From Streptomyces longispororuber (GTDB lineage: Bacteria; Actinomycetota; Actinomycetes; Streptomycetales; Streptomycetaceae): a stretch of 64,000 nucleotides of DNA. Below are positions 54,867 through 64,000 of the stretch, piece by piece (the stretch's first letter is position 1; each line of letters starts with the position of its first letter). The stretch is taken from assembly GCF_014656095.1 (NCBI RefSeq), contig NZ_BNBT01000004.1, positions 82,410 through 146,409 on the forward strand, read 5' to 3'. The position numbers were made by a program, and so were the translations under genes. The notes below the pieces were generated by a model. It saw nothing but the letters and a program-made list of their open reading frames with translations. It made no database searches and was not told where the DNA came from.

Positions 54867-55215
54867 GTGTACGCCGCGCTCATCAGGCGTCACGTTGACG
54901 CGCCGACGGAGCAGTTGGGCCACGTCGGTGAGGGGCACCTCCGATCGATCCCGGACGCGGTAGCCATGGCGTTCGATCCGATCGTCGAGTACTTCCGCGC
55001 CCATCCGAGCTGTGCCGAGCTGTGGTTCTCCGGTCGTGATGAGGCGTTGACGACTCCCTCGTTCGGGACCTCGACGACCACGTCTCCGAACGCCTGTGGC
55101 GTCTGCTCACCACCTGCGGTCTGCTCCGCTCCAACACTCCACTGTTCGTCATGCGGCTGGCCTTCGAGGCCGACGTACGCGGCCGGGAGCACGACCGCTC
55201 AAGCGCACTGAGGTG
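54867..55215 (+). pseudogene. TetR-type regulator, C-terminal remnant
   Basis: The plus strand reads YAALIRRHVDAPTEQLGHVGEGH and AMAFDPIVEYFRAHPSCAELWF, then SGRDEALTT in one frame. A one-base shift near 55050 restores VRDLDDHVSERLWRLLTTCGLL and NTPLFVMRLAFEADVRGREH. This is the ligand-binding half of a TetR-like protein without its N-terminal HTH. It diverges from the broken FAD oxidoreductase, as expected for an original regulator/target pair. Confidence 0.7.
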
Positions 55216-57115
55216 CTACTCCTCGGCGCCGACGTCGCGGGTTCCCTCGGGGGTGCTCGGGGGCGGGGCGAGGCCGTGCGCTGGGTACGTCCTGGGGGTG
55301 TACGCCCTGTGTACGTCGTCCGGGGTGTGGCCGGGGTGTGGCCGGGGGAACGTGCAGGGGGACCACACGCTCATGGCCCTGATGTCGCGCCGCGCCGTCC
55401 CGCGCCACTGGCCCGTTTCAGCCAGCCCGGACGCCCCTTGCGCGGTGGCCGGACTCCACAAGGTCGATCGTCCGTCGGCCACCGCCCTCGTCCGTGCCGA
55501 TGCGCTCACGGTGGGCCGGCCTGATAAGGGCCTGATATCGGCTCCGGTTTCGCTTACCAGAGGTCTATCGTGCGCACTGCCCGGAGCGTATGCGAAGCAC
55601 TCCATGGCTTATTGCGCTTCGCCTCGCTGGCTGGGTCGCAGCGGAGTGGCATCCTGTTCCTTTGCGGTACGCCTCCTTCGAGAAAGCGCTTAACCGGCCG
55701 GGTGCGCAGCCATTTCCGGTGCAGGGTTCCTCGTCGTTCCTGGCCCATATCCCGCACCCGAGGCTTCTTGCCGGGAGCCCCCGTATACAAGGGCCCATAG
55801 TGAACGCCGACCCAGCCCTCACAGCACCCGTTACTTCGGGTAGGCCGCGCGAAGACGCCTCGACGGACAGCCTGAAGTCAATGAATGCGATGGCTAGGAC
55901 ACGTCGATGCTTCCCGACACTGAGACCGCAATGGGGCGCGGCCTGGGCGGGACGAATTCCGCCACTTTTTTCGGTGCTTAGCTGTTTGCCGTTCGTCGCA
56001 CCGTACCGATGTCCCCGGCCGACCGAAGTGTCCGCACCACAAGCGGATGCTCGACTCACCGCGCCGAGCGGTGGTGACCGCCCCTCTCACACCTCCGATC
56101 CGACGCCGCCGCACCCACCCGTCGCAGCGCTGTCTCGCCCATGGCGAACCCCCGTACAGCCACCCCCCACAGCCGGAGCCGCACCAGCGCCCGCTCCCCC
56201 GCCCGCGCCCCCGACCCCGACCCCGTCCAAGCGAGCCGACGTCGGCGAACTTCCTTCCACAAGCGCCCCGTTGGACTCCCCGAGCACCACCGCACACACG
56301 CCCTCCACACCATGCCCACATCGATCCGCGTTGAATCGAGCCGGATCAAGCCGGACCGGGCCGGATCAAGCCGGGACCGGGCCGGACAGGGCCGGGCGAG
56401 ATCCAGCCCGCCGGAGGCCGCCCCCGCCTCCCACGCACGTCGACGTACGGCCGTAGCGGAAACAACCGCACCGCACCCCCCGCCGGAAGGCGTCGGCGGG
56501 GTGCTCGGGCGGGGCCCCGAAGGCGGTGTCGGGACGCCCCGGTGTCATCGGTTCCGGTGGTCCGGGGAACTGCCATCGGCACTGGTCACGGGGCATGTTC
56601 TGGACATTGGGGCAGCGGTGGGTGGTCACCGGTCGGTGGACCCCGCATCAAAGCTTGAGCACAAATTACACACATCCCCTCTTCATACCGGCCGCGATGG
56701 TCTACATTGACCGTGCTTCAGCAGTTCGGGCGTGAAGCAACCGTTAATGATCTTAGGTTTGGCGCTGCGGACAGCGGTAGTCGCGTCCCCGGCGTCAGGC
56801 GTGGGGGTGATCAGTTTTCGGGGCCTCGGGGGGCTTGGGTGCGGGGAGCGCCCGGGATTTTGGCAGGTTCCGTGTACCACGAAAAGTCCGGCCGGACATA
56901 CGTGTCCGCTGCCGCCAGGGTGAGTTGTTCACGTAGCGCTGAGAGAGCCGATACGTCATGCGCGGAGGCAGTGCCTCCCGCAGGGAGAAATAGCGCGGCG
57001 CGGAAGGCGGGGGCCTTCCGGGGGAGGAACGGCGCGGCGCGGGAGGCGGGGGCCTCCCGGGGGTGGAACAGCGTGAGGCGAACACGTCGTATCACTGGCA
57101 ACCTGGGGGGGTTCT
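55216..57115. other. 1.9-kb gene-poor region left of the EPS operon
   Basis: No gene, RNA or mobile element was recognised. Positions 55540-56000 have clearly lower GC than the surroundings, with near-random open frames. Positions 56640-56770 are AT-richer (GAGCACAAATTACACACATC, then TTAATGATCTTAGG) and may hold the promoter of the EPS operon. The leader to 57115 would be about 350 nt long. GGAGGSGGGGGCCTTCC-like imperfect repeats occur at 56995-57065. Confidence 0.5.
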
Positions 57116-58594
57116 GTGCAACAGGGGGGATTGGTCAACCCGTTTCCGTCGGCGCGGGGGCGTCTGGCGAACGGGGACATCAGCGAGCACGCGATCGACT
57201 GGGAGCAGCGCTACCGCCGTACCGTGGTCACCAGTGACACGGTGGCCACCGCCTTCGTGGTGGGGGCGATCGGCATCTTCTTCGGGGCCCGGGACGCGGC
57301 CAACTGGCATGAGAAGTGGGGCATCCTCGCATTCGGCACCGAGCTGCTCGTGCTCGGGGCCCTCGCGGTGAGCCGGTCCTGGGCACCGGCCGTGCTCGGC
57401 CAGGGCGCCGAGGAATTCCGCCGGCTCGGCCGCGCGCTGTTCACGGCGGCCGTCGTCCTGGCGCTCGGCGGGATCGCCCTCACCTCGCGCAACATCAAGC
57501 TCTGGATCTTCGTCGCGATCCCCGCGATCGCGCTCGTCACCATGACCGCGCGGTACCTGCTCCGCCTCCGGCTGCACCGCCACCGGAAGGAGGGGCGGTG
57601 TCTGCGGCCGGTGCTCGCCGCCGGGAGCCCCGCCACCGTGCGCGACCTGATCACCCGGTCCCGGAAGTTCCCGCACCTCGGCTGGCGGGTCGACGCGGTG
57701 TGCACGGCGGACGGTCTCGGTGCCGACGGGGACCAACTGGACGGGGTGCCGGTCGTCGGCCGGCTGACGGACGTGGCCAACCACGTCCGGCGCGACGGGT
57801 ACCGCGTCGTCGCGGTCACGCCGGACCCGCACTGGTCGCCGGACCGGCTGCAGCGGCTGGCGTGGAACCTGGAGGGCAGCGACGCCGACATGGTCGTGGC
57901 GCCCGTGCTGATGGAGGTGGCGGGCCCGCGGCTGCACGTCGACGCGGTGCTCGGGATCCCGCTGCTGCGGGTCAGCATGCCGGCCTTCACCGGCGGCCGA
58001 AGAGTGGTCAAGGAAGTCGTCGACCGGGTCGGCGCGGCGATCCTGCTGCTGCTGTTCGCGCCGCTGATGGTGCTCGTCGCACTGCTCGTACTGGTGGACA
58101 GCCGGGGCGGGGCGTTCTACCGGCAGCGCAGGGTCGGCAAGGACGGCCGCGAGTTCACCATCGTCAAGTTCCGCACCATGGTCGCCGGGGCGCACGGCGT
58201 ACGGGCCGGGCTCGCCGACCGCAACGAGGGCGCCGGCCTGCTGTTCAAGCTCCGTCGTGACCCGCGGGTGACCCGGGTCGGAGCGGTGCTTCGCCGGTAC
58301 TCGATCGACGAGCTCCCGCAGCTCCTCAACGTGCTCACCGGCTCGATGTCGCTCGTCGGCCCGCGCCCTCCGCTGCCGGAGGAGTCCGCCGCGTACGGGC
58401 CGGACATCCGGCGGCGCCTCCTGGTCAAGCCCGGGCTCACCGGCCTGTGGCAGATCAGCGGGCGCAGCGACCTGCCGTGGGAGGAGGCGGTCCGCCTCGA
58501 CCTGCGGTACGTCGAGGACTGGTCGCTCGCCCTGGACACGGTGATCTTGTGGAAGACCCTGCGTGCCGTGATCCACGGTCAGGGGGCCTACTGA
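57116..58594 (+). CDS. Exopolysaccharide priming glycosylphosphotransferase (WbaP/CpsE type)
   Basis: This 492-residue protein starts at GTG 57116 (VQQGGLVNPFPSARG). Four membrane segments (about 38-150) precede a soluble Rossmann-like middle part (about 165-285). After a fifth membrane helix the C-terminal catalytic domain starts near 296: KEVVDRVGAAILLLLFAPL, FYRQRRVGKDGREFTIVKFRTM, LRRYSIDELPQLLNVLTGSMSLVGPRPP and KPGLTGLWQISGRSDLPWEE. It moves a hexose-1-phosphate to undecaprenyl phosphate, the first step of polymer assembly. It opens a same-strand operon reaching the window edge. Confidence 0.93.
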   Translation: MQQGGLVNPFPSARGRLANGDISEHAIDWEQRYRRTVVTSDTVATAFVVGAIGIFFGARDAANWHEKWGILAFGTELLVLGALAVSRSWAPAVLGQGAEEFRRLGRALFTAAVVLALGGIALTSRNIKLWIFVAIPAIALVTMTARYLLRLRLHRHRKEGRCLRPVLAAGSPATVRDLITRSRKFPHLGWRVDAVCTADGLGADGDQLDGVPVVGRLTDVANHVRRDGYRVVAVTPDPHWSPDRLQRLAWNLEGSDADMVVAPVLMEVAGPRLHVDAVLGIPLLRVSMPAFTGGRRVVKEVVDRVGAAILLLLFAPLMVLVALLVLVDSRGGAFYRQRRVGKDGREFTIVKFRTMVAGAHGVRAGLADRNEGAGLLFKLRRDPRVTRVGAVLRRYSIDELPQLLNVLTGSMSLVGPRPPLPEESAAYGPDIRRRLLVKPGLTGLWQISGRSDLPWEEAVRLDLRYVEDWSLALDTVILWKTLRAVIHGQGAY

Positions 58595-58667
58595 TGTGCG
58601 CAATCCGCCGTCCGCGCGGCACGCGGACCGCAGGCCCCAAGGGCCTGCCTGGGGGGAGTGACGGGTC

Positions 58668-60135
<1,468 letters not shown>

Positions 60136-60146
<11 letters not shown>

Positions 60147-61401
60147 CACGAAGCGCGGCGGCCGGCCGGGCCGGCGCGCGCTGATCCTGGTGGAGAACCT
60201 GTCGGTGCCCTTCGACCGAAGGGTGTGGCAGGAGTGCACGACGCTGCGCGACGCGGGCTGGGAGGTGCACGTCATCTGCCCCCGCGGCGCCAAGCGCGAC
60301 ACGGAGGCCGAGGCGGAGATCGACGGGGTGCGGATCCACCGCTACCCGCTGCGCGCGGCCACCGGAGGCCCGGCCGGCTACCTGCGCGAGTACGGGGCCG
60401 CGCTGTGGCACACGTACCGCCTGGCCCGCAAGGTCGGTCCGGTCCACGTGGTGCACGCCTGCAACCCGCCCGACCTGCTGTTCCTGCCGGCGCGGTGGCT
60501 GACCCGGCGCGGCGCGCGGTTCGTCTTCGACCAGCACGACCTGGTGCCCGAGCTGTACCTGTCGCGGTTCGACCGCGGTGAGGACCTGCTGTACCGCGCC
60601 GTGTGCGCCCTGGAGCGGCTGACCTACCGGGCCGCGGACGTGGTGCTCGCCACGAACGAGAGCTACCGGGACGTCGCGGTGCGCCGCGGCGGCAAGAGCC
60701 CCCAGGACGTCTTCGTGGTGCGCAGCGCGCCCGCCACCGACCGGTTCCAACCGGTGCCGCCCGAGCCGGAGTTGAAGCACGGCAAGCCGCACCTGCTGTG
60801 CTACCTCGGCGTCATGGGGCCGCAGGACGGCGTCGACTACGCCCTGCGGGCCCTGGCCAAGCTGCGCGACGAGCTCGGGCGGACCGACTGGCACGCGGTG
60901 TTCGTCGGCTCCGGTGACGCCTTCGACGCGATGGTGGAGCTGTCCCGGCGGCTCGGCCTCTCCGACCAGGTCCGGTTCACCGGGCGCGTGACGGACGCCG
61001 AGCTGGTGCGCCACCTGTCCACCGCGGACGTGTGCCTCTCCCCCGACCCGCGCAACCCGCTCAACGACGTGTCGACCATGAACAAGGTCCTGGAGTACAT
61101 GGCGATGGGCAAGCCGATCGTCTCGTTCGACCTGCGGGAGGCGCGCGTCTCCGCCGGGGACGCCGCCGTCTACGCGCCCGCCAACGACGAGGCCGCGTTC
61201 GCCGGGCTCATCGCGCGGCTCCTGGACGATCCGGAGCAACGGGCCCGGATGGGCAAGGTCGGCCAGGAGCGGATCACCGGGCCGCTGTCGTGGCGGAACT
61301 CGCAGGCGGCGCTGCTCGCCGCGTACGCCGCCGCCTGCCGTGACCACACCCCGGTGGCGGCGGGCGGACCCGTCGGGCCAGGGAAGAAGGCGCGTCGTTG
61401 A
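60136..61401 (+). CDS. GT4-family glycosyltransferase
   Basis: A 421-residue protein starting at TTG 60136, which overlaps the preceding stop by 11 bp. The N-terminal GT-B half has ALILVENLSVPFDRRVWQE, then VVHACNPPDLLFLPARWL and FDQHDLVPELYLSRF. The C-terminal half has LLCYLGVMGPQDGVDYALRAL, VRFTGRVTDAELVRHLSTAD and the donor-binding stretch NKVLEYMAMGKPIVSFDLREAR. It is a retaining transferase that should extend the lipid-linked sugar chain. The acceptor and donor sugars are unknown. Confidence 0.92.
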
Positions 61402-62792
61402 ACGATGACACGATACGCCTGGTCACGATCGGGCGGGTCCTGCGCCGGCGCTGGCGGCTCCTCACCGTCCTCGCCGTGGTCGGCGCGCTCGTCGGCTACG
61501 GCGCCTCGGTGCTGTTCCCGCCGCGCTACACGGCGACCGCGTCGGTGCTGCTGCCGGGGCAGTGGGAGGACCGCGAGCTGCTCACCCAGGCGGAGATCGC
61601 GACCAGTTCGGCGGTGGTCGACCGCGCCGCCGCCTCGCTCGGCCGGCGCGGCGACGGCGGCGAGCTGCGGGACCGGGTGGGCGCCAAGGCCACCGACGGG
61701 AACATCATCAAGATCTCGGGTACGGCCGGCTCCCCGGAGCGCGCGCAGCGCCTCGCCGACCGGGTGGCCAGGGAGTTCGTCGCCTTCGCCGCGCGGATCG
61801 CGGGCGGCGGCGCCGACCCCGAGGCGGTCACGGGCCCCGAGGACCTGCGGCGCAAGGTGGCGGAGACCAACCGCCGCATCACCGAACTGGCCGACGCGGC
61901 CGACCCGGGGCGGACCGTGGAGAGCGTCCAGGCCCGCACCGCGCTGGAGAAGCTGCGCACCTCGCTGGAGGAGGCCATGAAGAAGCTGGACCAGGCCGAC
62001 CCGGCGACCAACACGGCGGGCATGGTCGTCATGGGGCCGGCGGCCCGGCCGGACGGCGCGGCGCCGCCGACGCGGACGCAGCTCGTCGTCGGCGGGGCGC
62101 TGCTGTCCTTCCTGCTCGGGGTCATCGGCCACCTCGCGGCCGCGCGGGTGAACCGCCGGCCGCGCACGGAGCCGGAGATCGCCGCGGCGCTCGGCTCGCC
62201 CCTCCTCGGCACCGTCGACGTACTGGACGAACGGCCCGCGCGCCGACCGGGGCAGGCGGGCCCGCGGGACCGGGTGCGCCGGTTCCTCGGCCTCGACACC
62301 CGGTGGGACGCACCGGCCCCGCAGCGCTTCGGCGACGAGGCAGGGAGACGGGTCCGCTACCGGCGGGTGTGCGCGCGCCTGCGCGACCGGCTGCCCGGGC
62401 CACGGCGGCTGCTGGTCGTCGTACCGGACGGCGACGACGTCGCGCGGCGGGCCGCCGAGCAGCTCGTCGCCGAGGCCGGGAGCGCCTCTTCCGAGGGCTC
62501 GCCGGGCAGCGGTCCCCTGCTGCTGCGGGTGGTGCGGGTGCCGGTGTCGCAGCCGATGGTGCCGGACCGCGACACCGCGTCCGGCGCGCTGGTCGTGTCC
62601 AGCGCGGGGACCTGGACCGCGGAGGAGCTGGCCGGTGTCGCCGAGGCGTGCGCCGACAGCGGGCACGAGGTGGTCGGCGTCGTCGTCGCCGGCACGGTCC
62701 GGGCCCGGACGGCGCGGTCCGCCGGGCGGCCGCCGAAGGACACCGCCCTGGCACTCGCGGTGCGCGGCCAGGCGACGGGAGGTTCCGCGTGA
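61398..62792 (+). CDS. Wzz/chain-length-determinant-like membrane protein
   Basis: This 464-residue protein starts at TTG 61398 in a TTGA overlap with the glycosyltransferase stop. Membrane segments at about 20-42 (RRRWRLLTVLAVVGALVGYGASVLF) and about 228-250 flank an extracytoplasmic part that contains two short coiled-coil stretches (RRKVAETNRRITELADAADP, TALEKLRTSLEEAMKKLD). The cytoplasmic C-terminal half resembles a nucleotide-binding-like fold (RLLVVVPDGDDVARRAAEQL) but has no Walker A or BY-kinase motif. It likely helps set polymer length with the gene that follows. Confidence 0.82.
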   Translation: MNDDTIRLVTIGRVLRRRWRLLTVLAVVGALVGYGASVLFPPRYTATASVLLPGQWEDRELLTQAEIATSSAVVDRAAASLGRRGDGGELRDRVGAKATDGNIIKISGTAGSPERAQRLADRVAREFVAFAARIAGGGADPEAVTGPEDLRRKVAETNRRITELADAADPGRTVESVQARTALEKLRTSLEEAMKKLDQADPATNTAGMVVMGPAARPDGAAPPTRTQLVVGGALLSFLLGVIGHLAAARVNRRPRTEPEIAAALGSPLLGTVDVLDERPARRPGQAGPRDRVRRFLGLDTRWDAPAPQRFGDEAGRRVRYRRVCARLRDRLPGPRRLLVVVPDGDDVARRAAEQLVAEAGSASSEGSPGSGPLLLRVVRVPVSQPMVPDRDTASGALVVSSAGTWTAEELAGVAEACADSGHEVVGVVVAGTVRARTARSAGRPPKDTALALAVRGQATGGSA

Positions 62793-64000
62793 CGACCAGC
62801 ACGACCAGCACGACCAGTACGACCGGCACGACCGCGGACCCGTCGGCCGCCGCTCCGCTGCTCGACCTGCACGCGCTGGTGGTGGCGGTGCGCAGGCGCC
62901 GCCGCCTGTGGTGTTCCCTGGCCCTGCTCGGGCTGCTCGTGGGCGCCGCGGTGGCGGTCCTGCTGCCGCCGCCGCCCACCGCGGTGACCAAGGTGCTCGT
63001 CGCGCACGAGGAGGACCAGCCGAACGACACCGGGACGCTGATCCGCACCGACGTCGAGATCCTCGGCACCACGCGGATCGCCGGGAAGGCCCTGCGGGCC
63101 CTGAAGTCCGCGGAGGAACCCGAGGACTTCATGCGGACCTACCGGGGCACCGGCCTGACCAACAACGTGCTGCGGATCGAGGTGACGGCCGACAGCGACG
63201 CGGCGGCGGTGGCCCGGGCCAAGGCGCTGGCCGACGCGTTCGTGGCGGACCACGTGGGCCGGATGTGGAAGGCCGCGAAGGCCGAGGCGAAGGCCCTGCT
63301 CGACCAGCGTGACCGGATGCGGGACGAGCTGGCCCGGGTCAACGAGGCGATCGGACAGCGCTCGCCGGAGAGCGACCCGAAGGCGTCGGCGCGCATCGAG
63401 TCGCTCTTCGCCCGCCGGGCCGAACTCAACTCGCGCATCGCCGACTTCGACCAGCGCGCCGCGGACGCCCGCACCGGCACGCCCCAGCTCGTGGCCGGCA
63501 CGCAGATCGTGGACGCCCCGCGCGCGGTGGGGCACTCCCTGCCCAAGGCCGCCGCCACCAACGCCGCGATCGGGCTGATCCTCGGGCTCGCGCTCGGGCT
63601 CGCGCTCGCCGCGGTCGGCACGGTGGTGGCGGACCGGCCCGTGCTGCGCCGGGAGATCGCGCGGCACCTGGGCGCCTCGGTCGTCGCGGAGCTGCGCCAC
63701 CCGCCGCGCCGGTGGGCCCTGCCCTGGCGAACCCGGCGGGCCCGGGCGGCAGGCGAGCGCCTCACCGCGACCCTGGTCCGCGCCGTGCGCGGCTCCGCGG
63801 AACCGGTGTCGCTGCTCGAACTGGGCTGTGCGCGTGCCGCGGGCGCCCTCGCCGTGGACGTCGCGCGGGCCCTGGCGGCGGAGGGGCCGGTGGTCGTCGG
63901 CGACGGCCTGCCGGGCCCGCAGCTCGCCCAGCGCCGCCCGCGGCCGGGCGACCCGACCGCGGTCGGCGCCGAGCAGGCCGCGGACGCCCCGCAGCAGGCG
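62789..64000 (+). CDS. Second Wzz-like polysaccharide co-polymerase, cut by the right edge
   Basis: The frame opens at GTG 62789 with a 4-nt overlap of the previous stop (GTGA) and stays open for 404 codons to the edge. After a Thr/Ser-rich start there is a membrane segment (LWCSLALLGLLVGAAVAVLL, about 46-65), an extracytoplasmic region with KALADAFVADHVGRMWKAAK and KALLDQRDRMRDELARVNEAI coiled-coil parts, and a second membrane segment AAIGLILGLALGLALAAVGTVV near 255-280. A cytoplasmic tail follows with VVAELRHPPRRW. It is a second Wzz-type protein in the operon; any ATPase part is outside the window. Confidence 0.85.
   Translation, partial: MTTSTTSTTSTTGTTADPSAAAPLLDLHALVVAVRRRRRLWCSLALLGLLVGAAVAVLLPPPPTAVTKVLVAHEEDQPNDTGTLIRTDVEILGTTRIAGKALRALKSAEEPEDFMRTYRGTGLTNNVLRIEVTADSDAAAVARAKALADAFVADHVGRMWKAAKAEAKALLDQRDRMRDELARVNEAIGQRSPESDPKASARIESLFARRAELNSRIADFDQRAADARTGTPQLVAGTQIVDAPRAVGHSLPKAAATNAAIGLILGLALGLALAAVGTVVADRPVLRREIARHLGASVVAELRHPPRRWALPWRTRRARAAGERLTATLVRAVRGSAEPVSLLELGCARAAGALAVDVARALAAEGPVVVGDGLPGPQLAQRRPRPGDPTAVGAEQAADAPQQA

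Noticed and set aside
55565..56059. A 164-codon minus-strand frame in the low-GC block
   Set aside because: No ribosome site, near-random composition and no recognisable domain.
57001..57065. A riboswitch in the EPS operon leader
   Set aside because: The long leader is GC-rich with imperfect repeats, but no known riboswitch core could be matched by eye.

Overview
The window is about 72% G+C, with strong third-position GC bias, abundant GTG/TTG starts, Tat and lipoprotein signals and typical actinomycete gene families. The xylose isomerase has its active-site residues at the numbering used for Streptomyces enzymes (W16, H54, D57, K183). I infer a Streptomyces chromosome. No rRNA, tRNA, CRISPR array or insertion sequence was recognised.

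Layout. (1) 1-0.5 kb: the start of a lasso-peptide cluster on the minus strand, with the precursor gene and the N-terminal third of a lasso cyclase running off the left edge. (2) 0.7-19.7 kb: chromosomal housekeeping and accessory genes. These are a STAS protein, an atypical secreted subtilase, a short MltG-like transglycosylase, a MarR regulator divergent from an ABC exporter, a large FAD/Fe-S oxidoreductase, a YbaK deacylase divergent from a LysR regulator, a Tat-exported GH109-type oxidoreductase, an L,D-transpeptidase lipoprotein, and a two-gene heterodimeric ABC exporter with one apparently dead ATP site. (3) 20.2-34.8 kb: a decayed MFS gene, then a DUF457 membrane protein, a DUF3516 helicase, TesB, a TPR protein, a DUF6397-like protein, a roadblock protein, a PPOX/F420 enzyme, a methyltransferase, a hydrolase divergent from PadR, an MpaB-type oxygenase, small proteins and a fatty-acid desaturase. 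(4) 35.0-39.3 kb: a SNF2 ATPase translationally coupled to a SWIM zinc-finger protein. (5) 39.7-51.8 kb: secreted and catabolic genes, including a complete xylose locus (xylA divergent from xylB-xylR with a candidate XylR operator), an acetamidase, a Tat-exported amidase, and a GAF-type regulator beside an aldehyde dehydrogenase. (6) 51.8-57.1 kb: a gene-poor zone holding one intact unknown gene and remnants of an FAD oxidoreductase/TetR divergent pair. (7) 57.1 kb to the right edge: a co-directional exopolysaccharide operon (priming glycosylphosphotransferase, nucleotide-sugar dehydrogenase, GT4 glycosyltransferase, two Wzz-like proteins, the last cut by the window edge).

The most promising items are the lasso peptide precursor (predicted core GFGNKYNDVLGEQGW), the asymmetric ABC exporter with a repetitive 180-residue linker and no Walker A lysine in one subunit, the subtilase lacking its oxyanion-hole Asn, and a repetitive insertion inside the EPS nucleotide-sugar dehydrogenase. 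All functional names come from reading the translated sequence; no database search was possible.
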